A stretch of 64,000 nucleotides of DNA from JAAUTG01 sp964458705 (lineage in GTDB: Bacteria; Bacteroidota; Bacteroidia; Chitinophagales; Saprospiraceae). The DNA is taken from contig CAYWKD010000004.1 in assembly GCA_964458705.1 (NCBI GenBank), positions 1 to 64,000 of the forward strand, given 5' to 3'. The stretch's first letter is position 1. Every line of letters begins with the position of its first letter. Positions 1 to 7,738 of the stretch are shown here, piece by piece. Under the pieces are notes generated by a model. That model did not search any database. It worked only from the letters and a program-made list of their open reading frames with translations, and was not told the origin of the DNA. A program made the translations under genes and the position numbers.

Positions 1-5
1 CGAAA

Positions 6-39
6 GCTCACGCGCACACGCGTGCGGTCAGCGTTTTTT
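6..39 (+). terminator. Possible hairpin with T-run at window edge
   Basis: A GC-rich patch in otherwise AT-rich DNA. CACGCG (9-14) pairs with CGCGTG (19-24) around a CACA loop. An outer GCT/AGC pairing (6-8 with 30-32) is possible across a five-base bulge, and six Ts follow at 34-39. It could terminate a plus-strand gene lying before the window. The bulge and the missing upstream context keep this tentative. Confidence 0.3.
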
Positions 40-177
40 ATGCATAAGGTCTATTTTGTGTTTATTTAATTCCCTCAATATGAATTTGACTCGTTCAGAA
101 TCGAAGTTTTATTAAATTTTGGCTAAAAAGAATAGCTTTTGTTAAATAAAATTCAGTTTTTTATTTTTTATGTCATC

Positions 178-1857
178 CTAACTAAACTCAGCTTTCCATT
201 CAAACTCCATTTTTTCTTTGCTTACAGGATGTGTAAAGAAAATCCACTCAGCATGAAGATATAATCTATCGGCCTTCGTGCCATATAGATCATCGCCCAT
301 AATTGGAGCGTTAAGTCCTTTATGGTGTGCTGCATGAACTCGCAATTGATGTGTGCGTCCAGTGATAGGGAAAAAGTGAATCAGCGTCTTACCTTTTTCT
401 CGAGCCACTACTTTCCAGTGTGTTCGTGCTGCTTTTCCATAATCATAACAAACCAACTGACGGGGTCGATCATCCAAATCTACTCGAAGTGGTAGGTCAA
501 TTGTGCCTTCTTCATCTTCTATATCGCCATCGAGTAGAGCGACATAGCGTTTCTTGATATATTTTTTAATAAACTGCCGTTGGAGGTGTCTGTGTATTGC
601 TTCATCTTTAGCAATCAGCATTAAACCTGAGGTGGACATATCCAAACGATGAACAATTAGCGAACCAGTAGCCTCTGGGTATCGTTTTTTTAACCTATAC
701 TGAACAGAGTCTTTTACATTTTTTCCTGGCACTGATAGTAGTTCTACAGGTTTATGGATCACCAATAGATGTTTGTCTTCGAATAGTACTTCAATTGTTT
801 TTTGCTCACCATGATTTTGTAGCATTGGATTGGGATCAGTCTCAATACCTTCAAGCATGTGTGCCAGAATGGGCTGGCATTTTCCACGACAAGCTGGATA
901 AAATTGCCTGTGTCTTCTAACTTCAGATTTTGGGGAAGCGCCCCACCAAAATTCAGCCATGGCAATAGGTTGAAGTTGATGTAAAAAGGCGTATTGTAAC
1001 AATTTTGGTGCAGCACATTCACCGGCTCCTGCTGGTGGTTGCTCGTCAAAAATATTTGTAAGGTCTTTTGCTTGTCCATATTGATTTAGAAAGCGATATT
1101 GCTCAAATAGCCACTTTTGTAAATTGGCAGACTGCTGCTTGCGCCTTTGTTTTAGTACTTCTATTTCATCTGCTAATTGCTTTAATTGATGATTTGCCCA
1201 CACTATGCGTCTTTGCCATTGATTGTTTAAATCTTTCAAAAAATACTGTTCCTTGATGCTTTGCTTCCTGAGTTGTTCCTTCAATTCCAAGAAATCTTGC
1301 TCCGCCAAATTAGATTCTGCCTCCTGTCGTTGATGCTTTCGCAGCTTTTTGTTCGTTCTGATTTTTTGCTTGCAGTCATTTACGGCTTTTTTAGCTAATG
1401 CTTCTGTTTGGTTCAATTTTTCTTTTGCTTCAATGAACGCTTTAGCAGATTCGGAGGCTTCGATTTGCTGAGTTAATTCATTTAGCATTACGATTTCTTC
1501 CTGAAATCGGCTGTTATCAGTAAGCATGTCAAAAACAGGAGGTACAAATTTTCGATGGTGATTTTTTTCAGCAAGTTTTCCAGAAAAAGCAGCTAAGTAT
1601 CCCAATCTGTTTGCTCTGTTTTTGACGACTAGAACGCCAAACATTTTCCCAATTGCCGTACCTACTTTAGTGGGATCAAGACCAAAGTTATGATCGAAGT
1701 CTGTTTGTTCTTCTAAATATTGCTGCAATTCTTTTGTAGCGACCTCACAGAGCGGGTGTGGGTCATAGTAAAACGGAAAAGTGAACTTTTCAGGGAGTGA
1801 ATAATTATTGACATCTTGTTGAAATAGAATGAAGTGATCTGTCTTTTCTGGCATCAT
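178..1857 (-). CDS. RluA-family pseudouridine synthase with long N-terminal extension
   Basis: 559 residues. The C-terminal 200 residues or so are a pseudouridine synthase domain that isomerises uridine to pseudouridine in RNA. The family motif HRLDMSTSG lies at 403-411 and contains the catalytic Asp (406). A later ITGRTHQLRVH segment is also typical of RluA enzymes. The first 350 residues hold a charged helical, probably coiled-coil part (about 120-250). After it comes a Cys-containing linker with GECAAPKLLQ (C281) and PACRGKC (C323, C327). I know this architecture from long RluA-like proteins of Bacteroidota and marine gammaproteobacteria. The RNA target cannot be told from sequence. The start is the first ATG of MMPEK; a matching promoter lies upstream at 1980-2009. 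Confidence 0.9.
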   Translation of the reverse strand: MMPEKTDHFILFQQDVNNYSLPEKFTFPFYYDPHPLCEVATKELQQYLEEQTDFDHNFGLDPTKVGTAIGKMFGVLVVKNRANRLGYLAAFSGKLAEKNHHRKFVPPVFDMLTDNSRFQEEIVMLNELTQQIEASESAKAFIEAKEKLNQTEALAKKAVNDCKQKIRTNKKLRKHQRQEAESNLAEQDFLELKEQLRKQSIKEQYFLKDLNNQWQRRIVWANHQLKQLADEIEVLKQRRKQQSANLQKWLFEQYRFLNQYGQAKDLTNIFDEQPPAGAGECAAPKLLQYAFLHQLQPIAMAEFWWGASPKSEVRRHRQFYPACRGKCQPILAHMLEGIETDPNPMLQNHGEQKTIEVLFEDKHLLVIHKPVELLSVPGKNVKDSVQYRLKKRYPEATGSLIVHRLDMSTSGLMLIAKDEAIHRHLQRQFIKKYIKKRYVALLDGDIEDEEGTIDLPLRVDLDDRPRQLVCYDYGKAARTHWKVVAREKGKTLIHFFPITGRTHQLRVHAAHHKGLNAPIMGDDLYGTKADRLYLHAEWIFFTHPVSKEKMEFEWKAEFS

Positions 1858-1979
1858 CTGATTCGTCTATTCACTGCGAAATTATCATCTGCGGCGAATT
1901 TATGTTACGTAGCTATTATTTTTTCACTTCTACTGTATTAATATAGTTTAAAGTTGTTACATTTAGTCGATTAAACGTG

Positions 1980-2009
1980 CAAACATATATCATATTTCAT
2001 CTAATCAAA
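1980..2009 (-). promoter_or_regulatory. Bacteroidota-type promoter for the RluA-like gene
   Basis: Read on the minus strand: TTTG at 2009-2006, an 18-base spacer, then TATGTTTG at 1987-1980, which fits TTTG/TAnnTTTG. It would leave a leader of roughly 115 bases before the ATG at 1857. Found by eye only. Confidence 0.45.
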
Positions 2010-2025
2010 TAATAAATAAGCGATC

Positions 2026-2775
2026 ATGAATCGTACTATTCTATTAACAATTTTATTACTGCTTTGGCTGCTGTTTATGTGGCTATTGTTAAGATGGTGT
2101 GGGTGTCTTCCGCTGAATGCGGGGTTAGTTCCAGTGACATTAATAACTTGCGAAAATGAAAAAATTGAAGCAGTCCGTTCTTTTCAGTTTAAATTGAATG
2201 AAACTAAGCCTATTATGGCTAGTAATGCTAAGCAGTTGCATAGTGAGATACTCAACTACCTTAAATCGAATAAGAATGTGGGTGTTTTGATTACTGGAAA
2301 AAGTGACGCAAGAGAAGCGCAGAAAAACACAAAAGCTAACCTTGGTACGCTTCGTGCTAATGCGATTCGCGATTATTTTGTCAAGAATAATATTGCGGCT
2401 GAACGCATCAAGACCGATAAATATATGGTTAGCCACTTGGATGTCAAAAATGGTAATGTTCAAAATGCAGTTGATTTTACTCTGCTTTGTGATTTAGGAA
2501 AAGAACTAACTATTGGTGAAAGATTACTCTTGCAGGATGGCAATGAGAATATTGCGAGCTCAAAAGCAGGTATTCCCTATGATCGTGCAGCTTACAATTA
2601 CAATATGCCATTTGATCTGAGAAGCCAAATAACAACTGACTCAAAAGGATTAGATCAGTCAATCGCTAATAGCAATACAGACGAAAGAAAAGCGAAAAGT
2701 AGAAGTGAGCGTAAACTAAAATCTTATCATAAAAAATTAAAGAAATATATATCATGTCTTTACTATGTTTTTTAA
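2026..2775 (+). CDS. Membrane-anchored OmpA-like domain protein
   Basis: 249 residues. A strongly hydrophobic N-terminus (residues 1-25, rich in Leu/Trp, then a CGC motif) should act as signal anchor. Residues about 50-150 resemble an OmpA-like peptidoglycan-binding domain: an ITGKSD turn, then NLGTLRANAIRDYFV followed by NNIAAERI, matching the usual N..L...RA..V...L....I pattern. The tail from about 215 is very basic (KAKSRSERKLKS). The last seven codons overlap the start of the next gene by 22 bases in another frame, so the two are probably translated together. The domain identification is by motif; a specific function is not known. Confidence 0.7.
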   Translation: MNRTILLTILLLLWLLFMWLLLRWCGCLPLNAGLVPVTLITCENEKIEAVRSFQFKLNETKPIMASNAKQLHSEILNYLKSNKNVGVLITGKSDAREAQKNTKANLGTLRANAIRDYFVKNNIAAERIKTDKYMVSHLDVKNGNVQNAVDFTLLCDLGKELTIGERLLLQDGNENIASSKAGIPYDRAAYNYNMPFDLRSQITTDSKGLDQSIANSNTDERKAKSRSERKLKSYHKKLKKYISCLYYVF

Positions 2776-3905
2776 TTCTATTGTTAGGCTTACTTGGTGC
2801 ATTGGGCTTAGCTTGGGCAATTGGTAGAGCGTCAAAACAAAGACAAGTTGATGCCATGAACGATCAGTATCAATCTGTTTCTATGAATTATAATGCACTC
2901 ATAGAGAACAGAAGTTCATTGGAGCGTATGCGTCTTTCACTAGAGCGCGACAATAGTTCTCTGAAAGCAGAGCAGGGCAATCTTTTAAAACATAAAGCTA
3001 ATTTAGAAGCAGAATTGGATCAACTCGAGGAAGAACTTTCCTTGCGGGATGAGCAAATTACCGTCTTAGGAAGAGATAAAGCTGACTTGAAATCTGTAAT
3101 TATTGATTATGAAATAGAGTTACAATATGCCTCTTCTGCTCAAAAGTCTAGTGATTTGGATTCAAGAATAGCCAATATCACCATTGATTTGAACAATAAA
3201 GAGTCCGATCTCAAAAAAATTGAACAGCAAAATGCCACTTTAAAAGCGGAATTGGAGGAACAAGTAAACAAGTATGAATTACTTAGAATACAGTTCAACG
3301 CTTTAGGCGAGGAGTTAGAAAGAGTGCGCTCAGATGGTGAACAAGACAGGGAAGTGGCAGAAAAGCAGACAACGGAGTTAGAGGGTGTCATAAGTAACTT
3401 GCAGTCTGAGTTAGAAGAATTTAAAAGGGAGTTTGGTCAAGCCAGTCAAGCATGGAAGGATGAAACTAGAGGCTATCAGCGCCAAATTGCTGAGATAGAA
3501 GAAGATCGCAACGCTATTGTTCAAAATTGGGAAAAGAAATATTTTGAATTGGAAGGTAATTATAATGGTTTGTTAGGACAGATTGAAATACTTGACAATG
3601 AGAATCAGGGCTTATCCGCAGAATGGGAATTTCGTTACCATCAATTAGTAATAGAGCTAGATCAAGCAAAAGAGCAGATAGCTACTTTACAGCGAGAAAA
3701 AGAACAGATTGAGTACGACTGGCAAGAACGTAGTAATAGTATAAACCTAGAACTAGGTCAAGTAAATCAAGACTTACAGGCTTTGAATGCCGAGAAGGAT
3801 GGTATCTTGGAGGAATGGAAAAAACGTTATGCTCAGTTGGAAATTGAACTAGGTGAAGCGCAGAAGAAAGCAGGAAGTTTAGAAGAAGAGAAAGCGAATA
3901 TGTAG
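2754..3905 (+). CDS. Single-pass membrane protein with long coiled coil and 32-residue Trp repeats
   Basis: 383 residues. One membrane segment (about 2-23) is followed by roughly 350 residues of Glu/Gln/Leu-rich coiled coil without Pro. In the C-terminal third tryptophans occur at 234, 259, 291, 323 and 355. The last three intervals are each exactly 32 residues, and each unit starts W-x-x-R/K-x-x-x-L. The protein stops 29 residues into the last unit with no C-terminal domain. The start is ATG at 2754, inside the end of the OmpA-like gene, which implies a joint envelope role. I do not recognise a named family. A scaffold or spacer at the inner membrane is inference. Confidence 0.75.
   Translation: MSLLCFLILLLGLLGALGLAWAIGRASKQRQVDAMNDQYQSVSMNYNALIENRSSLERMRLSLERDNSSLKAEQGNLLKHKANLEAELDQLEEELSLRDEQITVLGRDKADLKSVIIDYEIELQYASSAQKSSDLDSRIANITIDLNNKESDLKKIEQQNATLKAELEEQVNKYELLRIQFNALGEELERVRSDGEQDREVAEKQTTELEGVISNLQSELEEFKREFGQASQAWKDETRGYQRQIAEIEEDRNAIVQNWEKKYFELEGNYNGLLGQIEILDNENQGLSAEWEFRYHQLVIELDQAKEQIATLQREKEQIEYDWQERSNSINLELGQVNQDLQALNAEKDGILEEWKKRYAQLEIELGEAQKKAGSLEEEKANM
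3528..3902 (+). repeat. In-gene repeat, 96-bp (32-codon) period
   Basis: Units begin at the Trp codons at 3528, 3624, 3720 and 3816; the last unit is cut to 29 codons. Spacing is exact, while sequence identity is moderate (W-E/K/Q-x-R/K-x-x-x-L, then a Gln/Glu-rich stretch). 32 residues equals three heptads plus one hendecad, which would keep a coiled coil in register. Confidence 0.7.
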
Positions 3906-3930
3906 AATGATTTGCTAACTCGACAAGTGC

Positions 3931-4953
3931 TCAGAAAAGTTTACCTGTTTGAGTAGGTGGTACAACGCCTAAGTGTCTGTATGCTTTTTCTGTTACTTCT
4001 CGACCTCTAGGTGTGCGCTGAATGTAGCCCTCCATAATCAAAAAGGGCTCATGTACCTCTTCGATTGTGCCAGATTCTTCCGCAACTGCGGTTGCAATAG
4101 TTGTTAAGCCAACAGGACCGCCTTTAAATTTATGAATGATTGTAGAAAGAATTTTATTGTCCATTTCGTCCAGTCCACTTTCATCCACATTGAGTGCTGC
4201 TAGTCCGAACTTAGCAATCTCTATATCAATTGTTCCATTTCCTTTAATTTGAGCAAAGTCTCGAATACGTCGAAGTAGCGCATTGGCAATACGGGGAGTT
4301 CCTCGACTTCTTCTTGCAATTTCAATAGCCCCCTTTTCGGTTATAGGTACATTAAGCAAGCTAGCCGAGCGTCTAACAATTTTGGTTAGTGTTGGAATGT
4401 CATAATAATCCAGATGGCAGGTAATTCCAAATCTTGCACGCATTGGTGCAGTAAGTAAACCCATTCTAGTGGTAGCACCAACTAATGTGAATGGCTCTAG
4501 GGATATTTGGATGCTACGAGCATTAGGACCACTATCAATCATTATATCAATATGAAAGTCTTCCATAGCGGAATAAAGGTACTCTTCCACTACGTTATTC
4601 AATCTGTGAATTTCATCAATGAATAGCACATCTCCCTTGGATAAATTAGTAAGTAGCCCTGCCAAATCACCCGGTTTTTCGAGGACAGGACCAGAAGTCA
4701 TCTTCATTTCTGCTTCTAATTCATTAGCGATGATGTGGGAAAGAGTGGTTTTGCCTAACCCCGGAGGACCGTGCAGCAGAGTATGATCGAGGGCTTCTGT
4801 TCTTAATTTTGCTGCTTTAATAAAGACTTCTAAGTTATCAACTATTTTTGGCTGCCCGCTAAAGTCTTGCAGCATTTTGGGACGGAGGGCTTTTTCAATT
4901 TGCTGTTCCTCTGATGTATAGTTTTCCCCCGTGGGATTCAAATGTTCATTCAT
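3931..4953 (-). CDS. ruvB: Holliday junction branch migration ATPase RuvB
   Basis: 340 residues, the usual RuvB length. RuvB is the hexameric AAA+ motor that drives branch migration with RuvA. Walker A GPPGLGKT lies at 62-69, Walker B is LFIDEIHRL (DEIH 113-116), and the sensor/arginine-finger segment is GATTRMGLLTAPMRARFG. The C-terminal winged helix contains RTPRGREVTEKAYRHL. It is the last gene of a dusB - DinB-like - ruvB run: its start at 4953 directly abuts the upstream stop at 4954. ruvA and ruvC are not in the window. Confidence 0.97.
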   Translation of the reverse strand: MNEHLNPTGENYTSEEQQIEKALRPKMLQDFSGQPKIVDNLEVFIKAAKLRTEALDHTLLHGPPGLGKTTLSHIIANELEAEMKMTSGPVLEKPGDLAGLLTNLSKGDVLFIDEIHRLNNVVEEYLYSAMEDFHIDIMIDSGPNARSIQISLEPFTLVGATTRMGLLTAPMRARFGITCHLDYYDIPTLTKIVRRSASLLNVPITEKGAIEIARRSRGTPRIANALLRRIRDFAQIKGNGTIDIEIAKFGLAALNVDESGLDEMDNKILSTIIHKFKGGPVGLTTIATAVAEESGTIEEVHEPFLIMEGYIQRTPRGREVTEKAYRHLGVVPPTQTGKLF

Positions 4954-5571
4954 CTACTTATTTCTTGTTGTACCCAAAAAAACATTTATACCTGAGTCTA
5001 TTGGATTGCCTGAGGCGCGTCTAAATGCTACTACCTGTCCTGTATGATAAATCGCATCAGCAATCGGTCCGTTTAGCATATTCCAAAATGGAACAGTAGA
5101 TTGCTCTCCATTTCTTTGAAAAATAATTTGATAATTTTTTAAGTCCCTTCGTTTGCTTGTTTTCAATAAATCACTGGCCGTTTTAAGATTTTTTAGTGTT
5201 GTGGCACGCTTCTCTTCAAAAGTCATATTGGGAGATACTTCTGGACGTATATTAGGCAACTTAGCAGGAGCATTTACAATCATCTCGGAAAGCCCAAGCA
5301 GATGATCTAAGGTTTCTCCAGTTGTTCTAGCATCTTCACTTGGTTTGTATTTTAAGTCATCTGATCGTAAACCCTCTGTTGCCCAATAGTAGCGATAGCC
5401 CAATCCATCTATCATTCTTGCCACTACATTTACGTTACTATATTTATTAGGATAGGCTGGGATTTCGTGATAAGGCAATTCGCTATCATTTTCCATATTT
5501 GATTGATTTGCAACAGCAAAATTCAAGATAGCTGCAACTATGACGCTCAGTGTGATAAGTTTAATATTCAT
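4954..5571 (-). CDS. Exported DinB-superfamily protein
   Basis: 205 residues with an N-terminal signal-like segment (1-21). The body fits the four-helix DinB fold: GETLDHLLGLSEMI gives one candidate metal-ligand His (H90) and DAIYHTGQVVAFRRASGNP another (H176). That C-terminal H-x-G-Q-x-x-x-x-R signature is typical of DinB-like putative metalloenzymes. Some family members act as thiol-dependent S-transferases; the activity here is unknown. It sits 12 bases after dusB and directly before ruvB, so it is probably cotranscribed with both. A periplasmic location is inferred from the leader. Confidence 0.75.
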   Translation of the reverse strand: MNIKLITLSVIVAAILNFAVANQSNMENDSELPYHEIPAYPNKYSNVNVVARMIDGLGYRYYWATEGLRSDDLKYKPSEDARTTGETLDHLLGLSEMIVNAPAKLPNIRPEVSPNMTFEEKRATTLKNLKTASDLLKTSKRRDLKNYQIIFQRNGEQSTVPFWNMLNGPIADAIYHTGQVVAFRRASGNPIDSGINVFLGTTRNK

Positions 5572-5583
5572 AGATTGAGTTTT

Positions 5584-6585
5584 TTAAATCATTGCCAAAG
5601 CGGGTTCTGCATAGTGCTCCTCAATTTCTTCTAAGATTTCAAATAATAGCTCAGGTTCATCGGTTGTTACTAGGCGTTGCCTAAAAGTCTTGATATTGCT
5701 AAACCCTCGGAAATAGTTAGTGTAATGTCGGCGCATTTCAAGCACGCCTAATTTTTCACCTTTCCATTCAATGGAGTGTATTAAATGCTGACGAGCAGCA
5801 GTTACACGTTCTTCAATAGTTGGTGCTGGTAGCATTTCTCCCGTTTTGAAAAAGTGCTTGATTTCTCTAAAAATCCAAGGATAACCGATGCTTGCTCGCC
5901 CAATCATAATACCATCTACACCGTAGCGATGACGATATTCCCACGCTTTTTGAGGACTGTCAATGTCGCCATTTCCAATAATTGGGATATTGACTCTTGG
6001 GTTCTCTTTGATTTTTCCGATTAATGTCCAATCTGCTTCTCCCTTATACATCTGCTTGCGAGTGCGCCCATGAATGGAAAGAGCTTTAATACCCACATCT
6101 TGCAATCGCTCTGCAATTTCTTCTATATATTTAGTGTTCTCATCCCAGCCCAGTCGAGTTTTGACCGTTACTGGCAGATTTGTAGATTTCACAACAGCAT
6201 CTGTCAACTTTACCATTTTATCAATGTCTTGCAAAATACCAGCTCCTGCCATTTTGCAAACAACTTTTTTGACCGGACATCCATAATTAATATCTAGTAC
6301 TTCTGGTTGTGCTGCTTCAACAATGGTAGCGGCACGCATCATAGAGTCTATCTCTGCACCAAATATCTGTATTCCTATGGGACGTTCTTCTTCGTAAATA
6401 TCAAGTTTCTGTACACTTTTTGTTGCATCGCGAATAAGCCCTTCCACTGAAATAAACTCTGTGTACATCATATCGCAGCCCTGTTGCTTGCATAAAGCGC
6501 GGAAAGGTGGGTCGCTCACATCCTCCATTGGTGCAAGAAATAAAGGAAAGTCATCAAATTGTATATCGCCTATTTTAGTTGGCAT
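5584..6585 (-). CDS. dusB: tRNA-dihydrouridine synthase (DusB type)
   Basis: 333 residues, typical for the family. It is a flavoenzyme that reduces specific uridines of tRNA to dihydrouridine. The TIM barrel begins FLAPMEDVSDPPFR. The catalytic Cys is in NYGCPVKKV (C103). The FMN phosphate-binding stretch IGNGDIDS and the GVDGIMIGRASIG segment are present. It is first in the run with the DinB-like gene and ruvB. A good minus-strand promoter lies at 6709-6739. DusB is chosen over DusA/C on overall resemblance. Confidence 0.92.
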   Translation of the reverse strand: MPTKIGDIQFDDFPLFLAPMEDVSDPPFRALCKQQGCDMMYTEFISVEGLIRDATKSVQKLDIYEEERPIGIQIFGAEIDSMMRAATIVEAAQPEVLDINYGCPVKKVVCKMAGAGILQDIDKMVKLTDAVVKSTNLPVTVKTRLGWDENTKYIEEIAERLQDVGIKALSIHGRTRKQMYKGEADWTLIGKIKENPRVNIPIIGNGDIDSPQKAWEYRHRYGVDGIMIGRASIGYPWIFREIKHFFKTGEMLPAPTIEERVTAARQHLIHSIEWKGEKLGVLEMRRHYTNYFRGFSNIKTFRQRLVTTDEPELLFEILEEIEEHYAEPALAMI

Positions 6586-6708
6586 GGTTACTTTTTTCTT
6601 GAAAAAAAATCAATTTTCTTACCCGTCTTTGGCATCGGTAAAGAGTATTATTAGCACTAGTTGCTAAGAGTAGCGTGAACTAATCTGAAAACGAATTTCA
6701 TCTTTTTA

Positions 6709-6739
6709 CAAATTTAAGCAAAGTATTGCTAGGAGCAAA
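6709..6739 (-). promoter_or_regulatory. Bacteroidota-type promoter for dusB operon
   Basis: On the minus strand: TTTG at 6739-6736, a 19-base spacer, then TAAATTTG at 6716-6709, matching TTTG-N19-TAnnTTTG exactly. The predicted leader before dusB is about 120 bases. It sits just past the stop of the preceding gene (6745). Confidence 0.55.
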
Positions 6740-6744
6740 AAGAC

Positions 6745-7434
6745 TTAGGACTTGATTTTCTTAGCTTTTTTTTGCTCGTTGTTGCTTTCATAAATAGTGT
6801 AGTTCTCGTATTTTATAGGATCTTTCTCTATCCAAACGTCTTTTCCTATGTTGCATAGCACAATAAGTTCATCATATAGTTTATTGCCCTGTTCAACTCT
6901 TCTTTCAACATTTACATCGCGATCTGCTACTTTGTCCTGTTGTAAATTTACAGCAACTTCAAAGTTTTTAGTAGCCTCCACGATGCGCCCAATAATATTT
7001 TCATTCACGCCTACTTCCGTGAGAAAACCAATTTGCTGGCGAGCAACTCTGACTACTCGTCGCCCACAAAAAATTAGCTGGGCATCTGTCATATCTCCCA
7101 TTTTTGCAGTGCCAAATTTTCTGTAACGACCACTTCGGTTGTTGAATTTCATAGCAACACGCGTCATCAGACTTCTAATTGATGTTTTTAACTTTTCCGC
7201 AGCAGTATATTTTTTTTCCGTCAATACCATTTGATCACCAAGTAGTTCATCGTCATCTGGCAGTGCCCTAAATTTATCACACATTGCCTTAAATTTTTTC
7301 AATCGCTCTATATCAAAACTATATTGTTGAAAATGTTGAATGTCTCGATGAGCATATTTTAGATGTTCAATACACATTAAGTACAGATCAGCATCAGGAA
7401 AGTTATATTTTCTATTGCTCGATTGCTTCTTCAT
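6745..7434 (-). CDS. Conserved-looking cytoplasmic protein of unknown function
   Basis: 229 residues, not recognised. There is no signal peptide or membrane segment. It is mostly alpha-helical and highly charged, with a basic middle (MKFNNRSGRYRKFG, about 94-107) and an Arg-rich helix CGRRVVRVARQQ. The tail is lysine-rich (KKAKKIKS). Nucleic-acid contact is possible but unproven. It is preceded by a near-consensus promoter at 7462-7493 and seems to be a single-gene unit, since dusB has its own promoter. Confidence 0.65.
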   Translation of the reverse strand: MKKQSSNRKYNFPDADLYLMCIEHLKYAHRDIQHFQQYSFDIERLKKFKAMCDKFRALPDDDELLGDQMVLTEKKYTAAEKLKTSIRSLMTRVAMKFNNRSGRYRKFGTAKMGDMTDAQLIFCGRRVVRVARQQIGFLTEVGVNENIIGRIVEATKNFEVAVNLQQDKVADRDVNVERRVEQGNKLYDELIVLCNIGKDVWIEKDPIKYENYTIYESNNEQKKAKKIKS

Positions 7435-7738
7435 AATATTACATTGATTATCAAGTTAGTGCAAATTTACTACATAAATTTCAATAAAACAATATGTTGT
7501 TTTTCTAATTATTGATGATTATCATTTGTTAATTAATTTTACTCACTTGAAATTTTCTTTGCAAATAGAAACAATAAAATTAAAGAAACAGAAGATACCA
7601 GAATCTCCAATTTTTGACCTTTGAGCTAATAATTGCAAAAAAAAATAAATAAAATTCTGTTAATCTTACTGTATAAATAATTGATTTGGTAGAAATTACG
7701 TTTCTTGTAAAGAAATTATATCTAAACAAAAAATTCGC
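7435..7738. other. AT-rich divergent intergenic region
   Basis: 304 bases between two divergent genes. It holds the minus-strand promoter (7462-7493). For the plus-strand LysM gene I could not find a convincing TTTG/TAnnTTTG pair. No ORF, tRNA or strong hairpin is visible. Confidence 0.6.
7462..7493 (-). promoter_or_regulatory. Bacteroidota-type promoter for the 229-residue gene
   Basis: On the minus strand: ATTG at 7493-7490, a 20-base spacer, then TAAATTTG at 7469-7462. The leader would be about 20 bases. Confidence 0.5.

Noticed and set aside
3903..3930. Coiled-coil gene continuing past its stop by frameshift or readthrough
   Set aside because: The bases after the stop do not continue the 32-residue repeat and soon meet ruvB.
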